Position numbers and translations under genes: made by a program | Shown here: positions 11,601-23,730 of the stretch, in pieces | How positions within the stretch are numbered: position 1 is the stretch's first letter | Layout: each line of letters starts with the position of its first letter | Assembly: GCA_030142905.1 (NCBI GenBank) | Contig: JASJOG010000202.1 | Coordinates: 526,768-590,767, forward strand | Direction of reading: 5' to 3' | Source of the DNA: Heliopora coerulea | Lineage: Eukaryota > Cnidaria > Anthozoa > Scleralcyonacea > Helioporidae | DNA length: 64,000 bases | Notes under the pieces: generated by a model | Databases searched by the model: none | The model's input: the letters and a program-made list of their open reading frames with translations, nothing else | Told to the model about the DNA's origin: nothing

Positions 11601-14303
11601 CCTAAAATTTTCCCATTCTTTACCAGCAGTTCCTAGAAAAGTTTGACTGTTAAACGCTCCAAAGAGAGTCAAGAAAACAAGCCGCCAACTTTTTAGCAAC
11701 TTTAGATTGAGGAGTTTCTTTTTTACGTGTTAATCTTTGAGCCAATAACATATGCAAATCAGTTAAATTGAAGGCTGAGGAGGCAATCGGGAATTTTTAT
11801 GGTTCCCAAACATACTAGATATTAAACGCACGATTCAAGACAAGGCTATACTTACCACTGACACTGGCGATGGTATCTCCATTTGTCGGGTTGAAAACAC
11901 ACTCATTAATATAGCTGCTATGGCCCTCGAAGGTCTGAACCGTTGAATTATTTTTAAGGTCAACAGCGAGATAACGTAATTTCTTATCTCCACCGGCGGT
12001 ACAAAACCTAGACGGGCAGAATTAGAGATTATGCGCATGGGTGAACTCTTGAAAAGAATTGTGATAGATGACAGACCTTTCGAATGTCAGCTAGTGAGTT
12101 AGAATGAAATTCTTTATACCAGGAGAGACGGAAGCGGAAAGACACGATTTTGTCGATTCTTTTGAACTTATTACAACACAAGTAAAAGTGAACTTTTTGT
12201 TGATTTAAGTAAATCAATTCAGGGGTCACAATTTCGTTTGGCAGTCAAAATGAGTTGGTCAAATAGAACATTCACAAATTTCTTCGACATTAAAAAAACA
12301 TTTTGCACTAATGGTTTTGTGCAGCGATGACGCTTAAAGACTTGCCCTGAAATAATTAAGAAAAATTAACCAAAACATTGGCTGTAAAAGTGTTCCGTAC
12401 AGTTCACGCAACTACTCTCAAATTCAGATAAACCGGAGCCGATCAAAAAGATCTTTTACACCAAATAACCCAATGAATAAGAAACAAGTGAACAAATTCA
12501 AGATGCCACACTCATACGCGTTCCATTGTGGTCGCTGCGCATAGAGCAGCCACATTACCGTGCGTTTAAAAATTGAAAATTGACCCACTTCTCAATTTAG
12601 GTCTGATGCATTGCTCGCTCGCTTCAGGTTTGCCTCATGTGGCAGCAATAAACTCAAAATTGTTGCGTAACAAAGCATCTCCAAGATCCTTACCTTGAAA
12701 GCAAAACGCCGCACCAAATAAAACAGCTACTGCCGGACCTGAATACTAATAGTGCTTAGCTGATTAGGACCATTTATACGAGAAATATAAGACATGCACG
12801 GAATACATAAAATGTGCCTAACATACGTCATTAAACGCTTGTACAATAAACATTGCAAAAATAATGTCCACGTTTTACTAGACTTAATCTGCGTCCAACA
12901 AAAGACTCGGATTAACCTGATATGAGGTTTGAGCTGTTCTTATTTAGATCCCGTTCACACGATACCGGTACGAAATGAAACCGTAACGAAATTATTACGG
13001 TTAGGCTTTGCGTTCACACGGTACCGGTATGAAAAAGCATGAAACCATAATGCTAACCGTAACGATTTAAAACCGGAATGTGAAACCGTAATCGTGTGAA
13101 AAGGTTCGTACCGTGATATTTTGATACCGGTGCAGTTTCGTACCGGTATCGTGTGAACGGGGTCTTAAAGACCCACCCTGCCTCGGACTTGAAATTGCTC
13201 ATTAAAATAGGCTCAAATAGTTCGCATCTTAAGGAACACGTTAACACAAATCGGGCATTCGTATGTCTTGCATAATATGACAAGAAACAAATAACGTCAT
13301 TTTTGGACACGAGCAAGCTGTTTGCATCTTTCATAAGCCTACTTTTGCGTCTTACGAAAGGCGTGTCTTATTTCTCACCTATAAAAGACACAATTAGTTC
13401 TGTATGAAAAAGTCATAAACGTCGGATACACCACAGACTTAAGATGTACATCATGTACGAAAAATTTCGGACTGTTTAATTTGGACGAGAAATTTTCAGG
13501 CAAACGTTTTTTTTCCATTTCCGACAAAGTTCGGACAAAGTTTGGACAAAATTTTGGACAATGACGAAGGAATGTTCACTTGAATCGCGTATGTTTGGAT
13601 AAACATAAACGCAACCAATGAATGTTAATTTAACTACGCTTTTATTGCAAAATGGGACAACTAATGTAAAATGTGACATCAATGTAACATCTTTTCTTTA
13701 CTGACAGCTGAGACAATTTGTTATATCTCGAAATGTGAACACTTCCATGCTGCATTCAAATATTAAACAGAAATTGAGTAACAGAAGTATCATTTGAAAC
13801 CTTGTCTAAATCTGTTACTTTTACGACTTTGTCACGTAACATGTCAGACCGTTTAGTTTTTGGACAAGGTTTTCTCCGAAATTGAACGTGTCCGAAATTT
13901 TTCGCAGTTAATGTATACAGTTGCCTGGTGAGATATACCGTAGTGGGAATAACAGAGATCGATTATGGTTGTTAAACACCCAAGTGTGTTTTTACAAACA
14001 TATTGCTCACCTTAACAAGCCAGGGAAATGATCTAAAGAGGACTGCGGGGACCAGCAAATCGCATCAACACGTGCTCCATGTAAAATATCAATTTGGTGA
14101 TCAAACCGAAAGTCTCGTAAATCTTGGTTCTCCTCTTCGAAAGTGCATGAACCAATACATATTCGATTTTCTCCACCATACGCTATTAGTTTGCTAGTAT
14201 TCTGAAAAGGACTGAACTCCACCGCATTAATTATTTCCGTACAAGCAAAAGAATACGTGCTCTCCACTTCCTGACTACTGCTTCTTCTCACTACTCCAGG
14301 CAT
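5491..14303 (-). CDS. NUP37: Nucleoporin Nup37 (gene span, 7 coding exons)
   Basis: The product is a WD40 beta-propeller subunit of the Nup107-160 (Y-shaped) scaffold of the nuclear pore, known in animals to join the complex through Nup160 and to relocate to kinetochores in mitosis. Coding exons in order are 14303-14011, 12007-11856, 10012-9903, 7582-7401, 6345-6295, 6118-6034 and 5604-5491. All have AG acceptors and GT donors and compatible phases, and they sum to 987 nt: 328 residues plus TAA, against about 326 in human. Diagnostic stretches shared with animal Nup37 include LIAYGGENRICIGSCTF, EGHSSYINECVFNP, RTCRLWDVE, AQKNGTIRFYD, GAVASNEWEIWDIS and AAGGDHVVHLW. The family match rests on recall of the vertebrate sequence, not a search. 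No frameshift or stop interrupts it, so it is probably functional. Introns hold several transposons and microsatellites. Confidence 0.93.
6034..6118 (-). CDS. NUP37: Nup37 coding exon 6 (residues about 263-291)
   Basis: It reads WCRITDGLFATSGRPGNQI and then KVYQVGHHE. The acceptor is the TAG at 6121-6119 and the donor is GTACAT at 6033. The LFATSGRPG stretch corresponds to the LFATTGYPG of vertebrate Nup37. Confidence 0.9.
6295..6345 (-). CDS. NUP37: Nup37 coding microexon 5 (residues about 246-262)
   Basis: A 51-nt exon found by phase and family expectation rather than ORF length. It reads SPQATKDAHLEGVCLF between an AG at 6347-6346 and a GTATTT donor at 6294. It supplies the linker before the RW of the next exon, where animal Nup37 has a similar CLFRW. 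Confidence 0.85.
6363..6510. repeat. ATY-type trinucleotide microsatellite
   Basis: A run of imperfect ATT/ATC/ATA triplets in the Nup37 intron between exons 4 and 5. The Ile-rich and Met-rich ORFs across it are repeat artefacts. Confidence 0.7.
6511..7263. mobile_element. Non-autonomous DNA element with CTCCCGTAAGCGACC ends
   Basis: The left end AACCTCCCTGAGCGACCACC is matched inverted at 7242-7263. Additional copies of the end motif lie at about 6600 and 6661. The right end itself is a hairpin: ACCTCCCGTAAGCGAC at 7207-7222 is perfectly complementary to bases ending at 7262. No transposase remnant is seen. Boundaries are approximate. Confidence 0.5.
7401..7582 (-). CDS. NUP37: Nup37 coding exon 4 (residues about 186-245)
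   Basis: It reads ILVAQKNGTIRFYDTVSQR, then PLKCVDWS, RVGAVASNEWEIWDIS. The acceptor is the GTAG of 7586-7583. The donor is the less usual GTTGGT, but joining there restores the family sequence in the next exon. Confidence 0.9.
9391..9582. repeat. ATTCATATAAA minisatellite
   Basis: Tandem imperfect units of about 20-24 bases containing ATTCATATAAAATTCATATA, in the intron between Nup37 exons 3 and 4. The block starts inside a segment (about 9342-9408) that also occurs at about 7795-7862 (GAAGTTGTAATCAAGAAATA), so the satellite seems to have grown at the end of a dispersed repeat. Confidence 0.75.
9903..10012 (-). CDS. NUP37: Nup37 coding exon 3 (residues about 149-185)
   Basis: This exon completes the WD repeat begun in exon 2, reading DDRTCRLWDVESGQE and then SSPGVSVKWIPNE. 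It has an AG acceptor at 10014-10013 and a GT donor at 9902-9901, and it ends on a codon boundary. Confidence 0.92.
11856..12007 (-). CDS. NUP37: Nup37 coding exon 2 (residues about 98-148)
   Basis: The acceptor is TCTAG at 12012-12008 and the donor GTAAGT begins at 11855. The frame reads FCTAGGDKKLRYL, then TFEGHSSYINECVFNP and DTIASVS. These are typical WD40 strands, with the GH dipeptide of one repeat. Phase in and out agrees with the neighbouring exons. Confidence 0.92.
12947..13164. mobile_element. 218-bp PIF/Harbinger-type MITE, copy 2
   Basis: Same family and length as 1464-1681. The ends read GATCCCGTTCACACGATACC and its complement, and the element is flanked by TTA on both sides (12944-12946 and 13165-13167), a clean 3-bp target duplication. 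It lies upstream of Nup37 exon 2 in the first intron. Confidence 0.82.
14011..14303 (-). CDS. NUP37: Nup37 coding exon 1 (residues 1-97)
   Basis: It starts at ATG 14303-14301 (MPGVVRRSSS) and ends before a GTGAGC donor at 14010, leaving two bases of a codon. An AG at 14312-14311 just upstream suggests the exon begins in the 5' UTR at 14310; a further in-frame ATG at 14321 would lie beyond that acceptor, so 14303 is preferred. It encodes the first propeller strands, with FACTEIINAVEFSPFQ, LIAYGGENRICIG and GARVDAICWSP, closely matching the N-terminal blade of animal Nup37. Confidence 0.92.
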
Positions 14304-17300
14304 TGCAATTCTAAAAATCAATATAGAAACCCTAAATTAAGCGTATATTGAAGGATCACAAATGAAAAAAAAAAATTGTGGGGTTTACACCAGTTTATTT
14401 GTGTCTTCACCAGGAATGATTGTTTTGAGGATGAGATCCGATTTTTATAATCTCACAGAACCACTGATGACGATATCTATTCACAAGATGGAAATAGGCT
14501 TCAGGTAATAGATCACGGTAATCACAATTCAGCTAGGCGTCGGCAAACACTGATGTGCTTCCAGGCCAAAGAACCTCTCTGATAGTTGAGTTTGATACGA
14601 TGCCTTACTTAGTTTTAACACGGTAACTTTTCTGAATGACGGCACGTCTTATCAACTGGTCTTTGGCACAGCTACAGGTGTAGCTGTAACGATAAAACTC
14701 TAAAAGCTTAAACCAGACGAGAACTGCCGTAAACAAGTATAGCGATTTTCCATATGATATTCTCTAAGAAGTATAGTATCGTTTTGAAACTATTTTACTG
14801 AATTCGCAGGGATTCAAAACAAGGCGTCGCAAGCCACGTTTACTAGTCGTATTTCCATCGCCTATTTTGGCCATAGGTGCTCAGACGTCATTCAAATATT
14901 ATCCTGTTTCTTTTCTGAACGTTTAAATCAGACTGGCAGATTTCTCACTTTTCTGCAGGATCGTGCTTCCAAATGAGATCCCCTACTACTACGGTGCTCA
15001 GGCCTCTTGCCCTCGATAAACCCCCAACTCCTACTCTGCAAATTCCAACTTCTAGTTCTAAACCTTTTTGAATCCCCTGTCTTTCAAACTCGAAAATTAA
15101 GCGAAAAAAACGTTACCTCACGCATGTACCAATATACGAACGATATGCCATAAACTTTCATACATATTCCGAACATGTCTGCTATTGAAGGTCATACTAA
15201 ATAAGGGTTTCATCCACACTAGGTGAAATCTTCGTCGCGGTTCTTGTTCTGTCAACACTATTGAGCTGTAACTGAAACCCCGGGAGTAGTGATGCTTTAC
15301 CTTTATGCCGTCGTTCATACATGCAAACGACATACACAATAAAACTGTCAAAACCTGACTTTATGATGATCTTACCCATCTCTACTGTCGACGCTAATTT
15401 GGGGAAGGAAAGTACTGAACAAACAGCATTAGCACCTGGACCGTACACCCTTTGTTTTCGAATAGAGATATGTCGATGTCCGCATTATCCAAACGAGTGT
15501 TCATGCTTTTATTCATTTAGATTATGTTGAGGCTTCATATCAATTCATGGCAGAAAGTTTAATGAATGATTGCTTAGTTACCATTGTTGGATTTAGTTAA
15601 AGGACAAGCCACAAGACAAAAAAACTGGAGTACAGTGCCGATAACCAACAGACACACGCTCACATTGACCAGTCTCCCTTTGAATCTCGCCATCCCGTAT
15701 ACCATAAGATGTTCATTTGCAAATCTTTATTTCTGAGAGCTGAGGGCACACCATCTGGTCCTGATTCCAAGACATTTTGCAGGTCAAATATCCGTTTAGT
15801 CATGCTTAAAAGACCGCCAAAAGACTGTTTTCTTAAAAAAACAAATTTCTTATTCATCAGGGTATGTGCGATTGTATACAAAAATTTCACATTCCTTCCA
15901 ACAATCTATGGTAACGTCAAAGGTATTGTCTGGAAGTGTGGTATATCAATACCACTCATACCGCTTTGAATTGTGCGTTCTCTATTGCCAGAAGCCTATT
16001 TGGCTGTTGCTGATTCATAATACCATTAAAGGTTTGGTCAGGGTATCAAAATGGGATCTCATCTTCATAATGATCAACCTTAATGAAGCCTCTATGTAGA
16101 AATGTTTTATCATGGGTGGTATATTTTTAAGTTACATTCAAAACTTTTTCACCAGTTGAGAGTAACATTAAAAAATATCAACTGGAATAACTGAATTGAC
16201 TTCCTCAGGCCTTTGGACTTCATTTTCAGGTTGTTAGATGGCTCTACAATCAATCAACCTCCTGAATTATCTGGGAGGAGTATGCTTGTAGAATCCAGTT
16301 TAAGTACACAAGGTATCCTTATGACAATTTAGCAGTTATCTGTGGGGATATGTAGTGTTTCAATTGTATTTTGGAATCATCCACCAAGTAATGAGTAGAG
16401 GAGCAAAAAAAGATGAGAAAACATCATGAAATTTTGTCCTCATGTTACCCTCAAGATGGTCCAGTAGTATGAAGCTGCAACTTAAAATTTAAAAACTTGA
16501 CTTCTTGTGGTGCATTTTTAATTCTGCTCTTTGGCAAAGTTTCTTGTCAGCAGCAAATTTCATGAAAAGCTCCATATTGAGTTCTTGTAGTATTTAAAAC
16601 TGTAAAGGTTTAAAACAATTTTAAGACAATGATTTGTTTTATTTTTGAAAGGTTTGTACTGTAAAACTGCAACCAGAGGTGGGCTGATGCTCATGTGGAC
16701 CACCACTTGCACAAGTGTTATGCAACAAAACAGCTCATGTACACTGTAAATAAGGACCAAATGTATTAGGCCCTGCCTAAATGGTATGATTATTGTATGC
16801 TTTGGTTTGTTGTGGTGCATACAACTTAGTCACTAGTGTTGTCAGAATGTATCAGCACATTAGCAAGCAAATCATAAGCAAGAACTGTAGATTTGAGACA
16901 ACATTGGACATGCCAGGATGAATTATATCATATAAATGGGCTTTTAGGCAGGCTAAACTCCTTTTAAATTAAGGTGGTTGAACATAGTCACTAGTTTTTT
17001 GGTACCTCATGCTTCCCTTGGAAATTACTCTGAACATCACCATCCCTTTATTGAATTTTTAAGCCATGCAGCATCATAAGCAATGACTAAAGCATGCTTT
17101 GCAGTGATTCCAGTTTATTTTCAAAACTTTACAACTATTTTACAATTATGTTACAATATATCAATCATGCAAAGAAAACATATATTGATTCAAATACATG
17201 TATGTAATGAACTTACTTTCACCAATCACACTCACTATCTGACACATCTTACATCTCATCAGTCACTCACTCTTCCAGCCAGTAAAATTAGGGTTTTTGC

Positions 17301-17560
17301 TGATTATGGCCAGACTATTTTCTGATGTCCAACTTCTGTTTAAGAGAGACATCAACCCTTCTGTACCAATGTGATAGACAAATGAAGCAGAGATCGTATG
17401 TATTAAGAATATCAAAGCCCAGCAAGACTCATAGAAGAGGCATAATAGGAAAGATTTCATTGAGATCTCACATTTTGTTGCATTTAACACAACATCATCA
17501 AAGAATGAAATAGCATATGACAAAGACTAATGATAAGGTTACTATTACTGGTTAATTAGC
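14304..17560. other. Intergenic sequence upstream of Nup37
   Basis: No exon of a recognised family on either strand. Several open frames of 60-90 codons overlap one another in different frames between 15100 and 16100 and look random. The Nup37 promoter and 5' UTR must lie near its lower end, but I see no clear core promoter motif. Confidence 0.45.
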
Positions 17561-17574
17561 ATAATTTGGCCTTT

Positions 17575-17828
17575 GAGAGGAAGTGGAAGGTGAAAAGAAG
17601 TCAGAGGAGGGAAAGTGGAATAGAACTGATATTAGAATTAAGAGTGGGATTGACTTTCTTAATAAGTAAGCTTTCTGTTATGAGAAGGTCACAGCTGGAG
17701 GGACACAAAGAAGAAGAAAGGATAGTGAAATCAACTGGTGAAATATGGTGACAAGTGTCATGGTGATGTGTCAGAATGCTGGTTGGTGCAGGGTTGCCAC
17801 GCTTCTTTCCCGTAATGGTATTTAGCAT
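17575..17828 (-). mobile_element. Penelope-like element remnant, GIY-YIG C-terminus
   Basis: On the minus strand about 50 codons match the C-terminal end of the GIY-YIG endonuclease module of PLEs: LLITESLLIKKVNPTLNSN followed by SSIPLSLL. The same ending (LLIRESLLIRKLSPSLNTN, SSIPLSLF) occurs in the larger copy at 54532-55011. Upstream parts of the ORF are missing. Confidence 0.7.
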
Positions 17829-20704
17829 TTTCCACAGACAAGGCTATTTGCCACATTTTGCTTTGTACCACTACACCAATTTTTATATGCTAGTCTTAAT
17901 ATGGTACGGACAGCTCTGGTTTTCCGAGTATGTTCATTAGCGACCGCCCTTTTTATTCACACAGTGTAACTGCTGCATTCACTTACTGATTTTTCACGTG
18001 TTCAACGTTTGAGACATACAAATTCACATTACTACTGATCTATGTAGAACTGCAGGTCCACAATGGCTGGACGCTACGTGGATTCTAAAAAATTCTCACA
18101 TACTGCTGTTAAAAAAGCGCTAGTATAACGTCTAATAGTTATTTCAAATTTCAGGGAATTAGTGATACGTAAATAGGAACACTGAACTTCAAATTAATCA
18201 TTAAGTTTACCTCGACAGGCTTAGGTGAAATAGGACAAAATTTTGCAATAGACCATAACACTTTAAGATTCAAGCTGTTGAAGGCCCTGAAATATGTCCA
18301 CTTGGTGGTTCTTTTAGCTTTAAACAACCAGTTTTACTCACAAGAATCTTTTATTTGCATTTAAATACCTACGTTTTGAGCCTGCAGTCCTCTGTTTTTG
18401 TCAGCGGGATTGCTATGAAGGGGAATTTGTTGGTATAGCGTTGTATAACATTGATCCTTAATAGAATATCTTCTACATAACTTTATTCTTGATTCGTGTT
18501 CAAAGGTTATAACTCAGAAAAAAGTTTAATATTGTAAGTGTGGAAAAGATCATGAGAAGTAGAATTTAGGAAGGCGTGATACAATTTGCATTGATAAATG
18601 ATTGACACGAGTTCGCCAAGATTGAAAGAACCGACATTTGTCAATCTTTTGTGCAACTTCATTTACATGACAAAAAGGCCTTGAAAACTGGTCCATGTAA
18701 CATCACCTTAAGAGAAAAGTATATATGACCTAGATTTTCGCATCACGATAACTGTTCTCTGGAACGAAAACGCACGACTCATCAGTGTCGGATTAAGCTA
18801 ATGTGGGGCCTGTAGCATATATAATTAAGGGGCTTTATATTTCAGTGGTTTCCTCATGAGTCAACTTTGACCAGCAAGAGAAAACGGCGGCAAATGTCTT
18901 TTAAAAAGTTATAGGGGTTGATATCTTTGGTACGTCCTCTGATCAGAAGATGTTAAAGATATCGTTTGGATCTTGTTTTAATTCAAAATGGTTACAATAT
19001 TTTTTCCTTTTTCCACATATTTAGAGCGGAGCCTCTGAAAGTGCGAGGTCCGTAGCATACGCTACTTTTGCTACTAGGATAATCTGCCACTATGACTCAT
19101 GCAACATGTCGGACACCTTTCTGTTAACCATCCCTGTGGTAAGTGCGGGTCTGTACCCACCGTGCAGGTTTTGAGAAAAGAACGCTTCCTATAATCATAT
19201 CTAATGGTTACACTGAGACCAACCTGAAACCTGTGTACAGCAAAGTAGTTTTCCATAGCATCGTCTTTCTGTTAATGAGTTAAACTAAAGAAAATAGTTA
19301 TGTACGTAGACGAAAAAATCATTTACTTTTAACACCTTTTTTTAAAAGAACTGACGTAAGACTGCTATCGAAAGCTATTTTTGACTAATTGTTATAAGGG
19401 CTCGGATTGAAATGAAGTTTGTTTTGCACAAATGCACCAGTGGCATCAATGAGGAAGGGGCATTGTTGGGCACGTGCTCCCCCAATGAAATTTGTGGTTT
19501 CAGAAATCGTTATGGAAACCAGTAGGTTGCATTATACTCGGTTATTTACAATACCAAATTATCCTACAATAAATATTTCATAAGGTCCGTTCACATGTGC
19601 GATTCTATAGGTTGCAATTGTCATCTTTGTGTGTGCAATAACCCCTTGACAGTCAGTGCATCAAAATACCCGCTTTCGATTCGTTCCAGTTTCTCCTAGA
19701 AGCTCTCATCAGTTTAATATAAACTCCAAGCTGTCAGTCGCGAGGCACCAAATCGCAAGTGTCTACAAGCCTTTTTAGCATAAATGAAAAAATGGACCTA
19801 GTATTTCAAATATGGTTTACCGTGGTTTCTATGTTTTGTCTGTCTCATCCGAATCTTAGTGCCCCCCAAATTTTTTCGCGACGGGTGCCGTGCTCACCCA
19901 GTTTGAAATGTCTAGCGACGCAACTGACATGAACACACTAAAGGCCGACAAACAGGCCATTTTCACTTCTGAAAGATTATTGTCATGAAACAGCTGATTC
20001 CTTTGGCTGTGCCATGTAGTGTATTCTGATTTAAGAACACGGCAGTTTTCTAATGCTTAGTGCTCTGGTTTTGCTTGGTTAAAAGGCGTGATTGGATTAC
20101 TAATAAATGTACCCAAACATGGAAGTGTATCGCTATTTGGAGTGATGTCATTAAAATGATTTCATTAGAACTTGAGTCCCCTTATTTTGAAGCAAATTAT
20201 TGCTAAAATTAAGTCAACTGGTCATGAAGACGTGAAGCTAAACCAAAAATAAAATCAAAGACAATGATCATCGAGGAAGCAAAGAATTTACTGAGACCAA
20301 TCTCAGAGAGCACAAAAAAGAAAGAACCTCCCCTAAGGCTAACCGTATAGTATTAACAACTCAATAGATTCAAATATTTGGCATTTGTGTCGCCATGGAC
20401 AAGCCAGGCGAATCTTTTTTTCCATTGTTGTGTTATTTGGAGCGATTACTGTCTGGATTACGTTAAATACATAGTCGACAAAGTTGTGATTATATGATAA
20501 CCCATTTTAGGAGCTATTATATCGCACTGTATATGGAGTCTCTAGGGTTAATTGTTACAAATCTACCACTCAACTTCAAAATTTGCCGCTGTAGCGCACA
20601 ATATCACGCTTTGAAAAACTCCAAATAACCTATTTTTGTTTTCCAAAAGCCCCAGTTTACCAAGATACCCGTATGCCGTGAAGATTTGCCAATTGCCAGC
20701 CAGA
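17829..20704. other. Gene-free stretch
   Basis: No recognisable exons. Short segments near 18790-18830 and 19020-19080 resemble each other in mentioning GTAGCATA and look like old dispersed repeats, but no boundaries could be set. Confidence 0.4.
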
Positions 20705-21078
20705 TTAAGCTAAATTTCCATTCCTATGGACACGGAGACGGATATGATCATGATACGAATTTGTATGCTGACTTAGGAGATGTTTCTTTTGTTTCCACTT
20801 GCGCGGTTCCCATTATGATTTTTCCCTCTTTAAAAGATAATTTATATGCAGCCGCATACGATTACGTAAACGGCAATGGTAGGACAGCTTGATGATCCGA
20901 TTCTTAAAATCGTGTCCGCATACGTACGTATGGAAACACCCCTGAAAGTTTAAGTCAGCAAGATTTTTGCCGAACCCGTACCCGTACCCGTACCCGTACC
21001 CGTACCCGTACCCGTACCCGTACCCGTACCCGTACCCGTATCCGTATCTGTATCCGTACAAATGGAAATGTAGCTTAA
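20705..21078. mobile_element. Foldback MITE with CCGTAC hexamer core
   Basis: Ends form an inverted repeat (TTAAGCTAAATTTCCATT and its near complement, with one mismatch). The right half holds about a dozen perfect tandem CCGTAC/TACCCG units at about 20977-21045. The element begins and ends with TTAA-containing bases. Gly-Tyr repeats translated from the minus strand are an artefact. Confidence 0.65.
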
Positions 21079-22556
21079 GACCCCTCCGAAACAAATATAG
21101 TTGATGGATCATGGATGATATTTCGCTCAAGTTATCTGGTCAACGCTAAAAAGAAAGTTAAAATGAAGAATGACTATTGGATTAATGAATAACCAATAAG
21201 AATGAATAATTCTATGCCCTGTCTCAACACATGTGTTAAATTGTTATATTTTCATTTTTGCACCTGAGAGAGTGGGTGTTTGTTTGAGGAAAGATTGATC
21301 ACTAAATAATTAATAAATACAAGTAAATTTGCGGTTTAGTTTTTCAACGGTATGATAGCAGCACTTGCAACTGTAAAGCTGTCTCTAAGAATTTCGAATA
21401 CTCGAGCCATAACTCACAAACCCATTAGACTAAAGTTACAATTCGTACTTAGTTTCTATAAATTTTGCATTTCTACTGTTGTACAACCCTAATACGTCAT
21501 TAATTTTGTTACATGTGACCTGCACGCGAAAGAATTTTTTGCCCATCGTTTCGAAAAGTATCGAATTCGTCGCGAAAACATGTTAAAATATTCATATGTC
21601 ACTAATCTCCCGATAACTGGTGGTTGTTGCCAACATTAAGCAAATAAGTTTGTTTCAAAAAGAGTCAAGAATATCTGTTGAAAGTTCATGGGAGTAAAAT
21701 ATTTCCATGTTTCTTAAAACCGAAATACTCTGTTATTCTTGGATGATTTTCCGCATCTAAAAGATTTGAGACAGGTAAATATAAATTCTCCAGAGAGACA
21801 TACAAGAAGCTGGACCCTGACAGATAATACAGGTGAAATCTGAAGGTTAGTGACGGTTCGTTACAATTCACCAATTATTGCCTTGTCAACAGTCGTTATT
21901 TCTTTGCTCGTTTAATGGCTTGCAGAATTGCTCCTGCTTCTTGATAGACAAGTGGCGTTGAATCAAGCTCACATTAACTGGTTATTAGAGGCAAAAACAT
22001 ACTCAGGTGAAACGGTTCTTTCATTGGAAGAACTAAATCTTACGCACATGCATTAAACACTTGACGTCGTTCAACACTTCAACGTTCACATTTTGTTGCG
22101 TAGGTCCGGAATAGACCTTTCCCTCATTTATTCTAATGGCCACAAATTATGGCTCCAAACTGAGGTCCGGGTGGGCATTTTCTTACATTTGCCGTTGTTT
22201 GTCCACTCAGACCTCAACTTGAATCCATCATTTCTTGACCATTCAAGCGAATACTGGAAAAGCCTATTTGATGCAAATCTTAATGCAGCAACTCGGTTTG
22301 ATGTTATTAAGTCTGCAGGCCAAACGAAAAAGTCAACTTGAGTTAAGTTTCATTAAACGTATAATGACAACTCCCGAAAGAATTAGTAAGATTTAATTTC
22401 CAACAATGCCTTGCTCAAAATATCAATCGTCGCTTGGAAACGTGAACGACATTAGTCCGTTTATTCGAAAGCAAGTAAGCCACGGCTAAACTAAGTTGCG
22501 AACATTGCATCTGTATAAGCGACTCGCGCCCTATTTTATAGTCGCAAACAACGTCA
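21079..22556. other. Gene-free stretch
   Basis: Nothing recognised. The open frame at 22093-22341 (+) shows no family resemblance and no splice context that would support it. Confidence 0.4.
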
Positions 22557-22697
22557 TTGCGTGACCATTTATACGAGTATTTTTGAGTATGTTTTCTAGC
22601 GTATAAAATGTCCTAACTAGCAAACTGGATATTTTATACGAGAGAAAATTAGCCTAGACTAAATAGGCCTCAAAAGGTCGTATAAATGACTGCACAG
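22557..22697. mobile_element. Possible small MITE (CATTTATACGA ends)
   Basis: GTGACCATTTATACGAG at the left is echoed inverted at the right by GTCGTATAAATGACTGCAC, and TTTATACG recurs inside. The assignment rests only on the imperfect inverted ends. Confidence 0.35.
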
Positions 22698-23315
22698 TGA
22701 GGTTGTCTGGCAAATTAAGTCGCCAAAATAACTTGCATTAACTCTTTCCTGGCGGCATAAGACTTCTATCATCTTACTCTGGCTAACGCCAGACGATTTT
22801 GCTTGTCAAGGGGAGAACTCCCGACTTGAAAATATTAATGAACTGTTCGCAGGTCATTTTAGCCTGCGGTCTATATTAGCCTAGGCTTACATTCTCTCAT
22901 CTATACGCGGCCCTATTGCTTAATTGTTCCATAATTACGTAAAGTTTTTGTACAAACGAGTACAAACTTTACTATAACACAGTTTTATCACGTGCGCAAG
23001 CCGGCAACATGGCAGTGTTGTCCTCTAACGAGAAGAAAGTGTTGCCCAATCGTTACCTCAGGAACGACAGTTACTTTGTAACATTTTATGCGACCGTAAA
23101 TCAACCAATTGAAACGGTGTGTTCCATGTAAGTAAAAACAGGCTATTGGCTGATGTACTTGTTACGATTGTTGCACACGATTGTTTGTGTTTGTGTACGT
23201 TTCACTAAACAAAATTCGTCTGGACACATTGACACAATCGCAAATGAATCATCAGCTGGAATATTTGCTTTTTACGGAGTGATCAGTCAAAAGCTGGAAT
23301 TGTGCTAGTTGAGAG

Positions 23316-23730
23316 ATGATCACATCAAGACGGAGAGTGGTACCCTCATGGGAATCCGTCATAAGAAGAGTATGTGCCGTCACCTGGTTATACAAGCAAC
23401 AACTGCCCCTTCTGTCTTCAAAACGCAATCAGATCATACTGCAACCACTCGTGAACAACTCACGGCACAAACTACAGTCCACTGAAACATTAATGGACGT
23501 TATCAAAACCGTACGAATTCCTGACAACTACAAGCAAGTATCTTTCGATGTGAAATCTCTGTTTTACCAGTATTCCCCTTCAACTGGCACTAGAGCGCAC
23601 TGAAACTGCCATCAAACGATCCACCGACGAACTTCCTCTACCAACTGAAGACATCATGCAACTACTGACACTCTGTCTTACGTCTACATACTTTCAGTAC
23701 AATGGCAAACATAATTTCATGCCGTTTTGC
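23316..23730 (+). pseudogene. Penelope-like reverse transcriptase fragment, frameshifted
   Basis: The + strand reads ILQPLVNNSRHKLQSTETLM and then YKQVSFDVKSLF, characteristic of the fingers/palm entry region of PLE reverse transcriptases. After SLF the frame breaks, and the expected continuation appears in another frame (LPLPTEDIMQLLTLCLTSTY, about 23630-23690). The reading is lost at about 23715 where a MITE begins. No YxDD catalytic motif remains, so this is a dead fragment. Confidence 0.75.

Noticed and set aside
15118..16100. Clustered overlapping open frames upstream of Nup37
   Set aside because: They overlap in different frames on both strands, lack recognisable motifs and show no consistent exon borders.
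20813..21130. Minus-strand Gly-Tyr repeat protein
   Set aside because: It is the translation of the CCGTAC hexamer array inside a foldback element.
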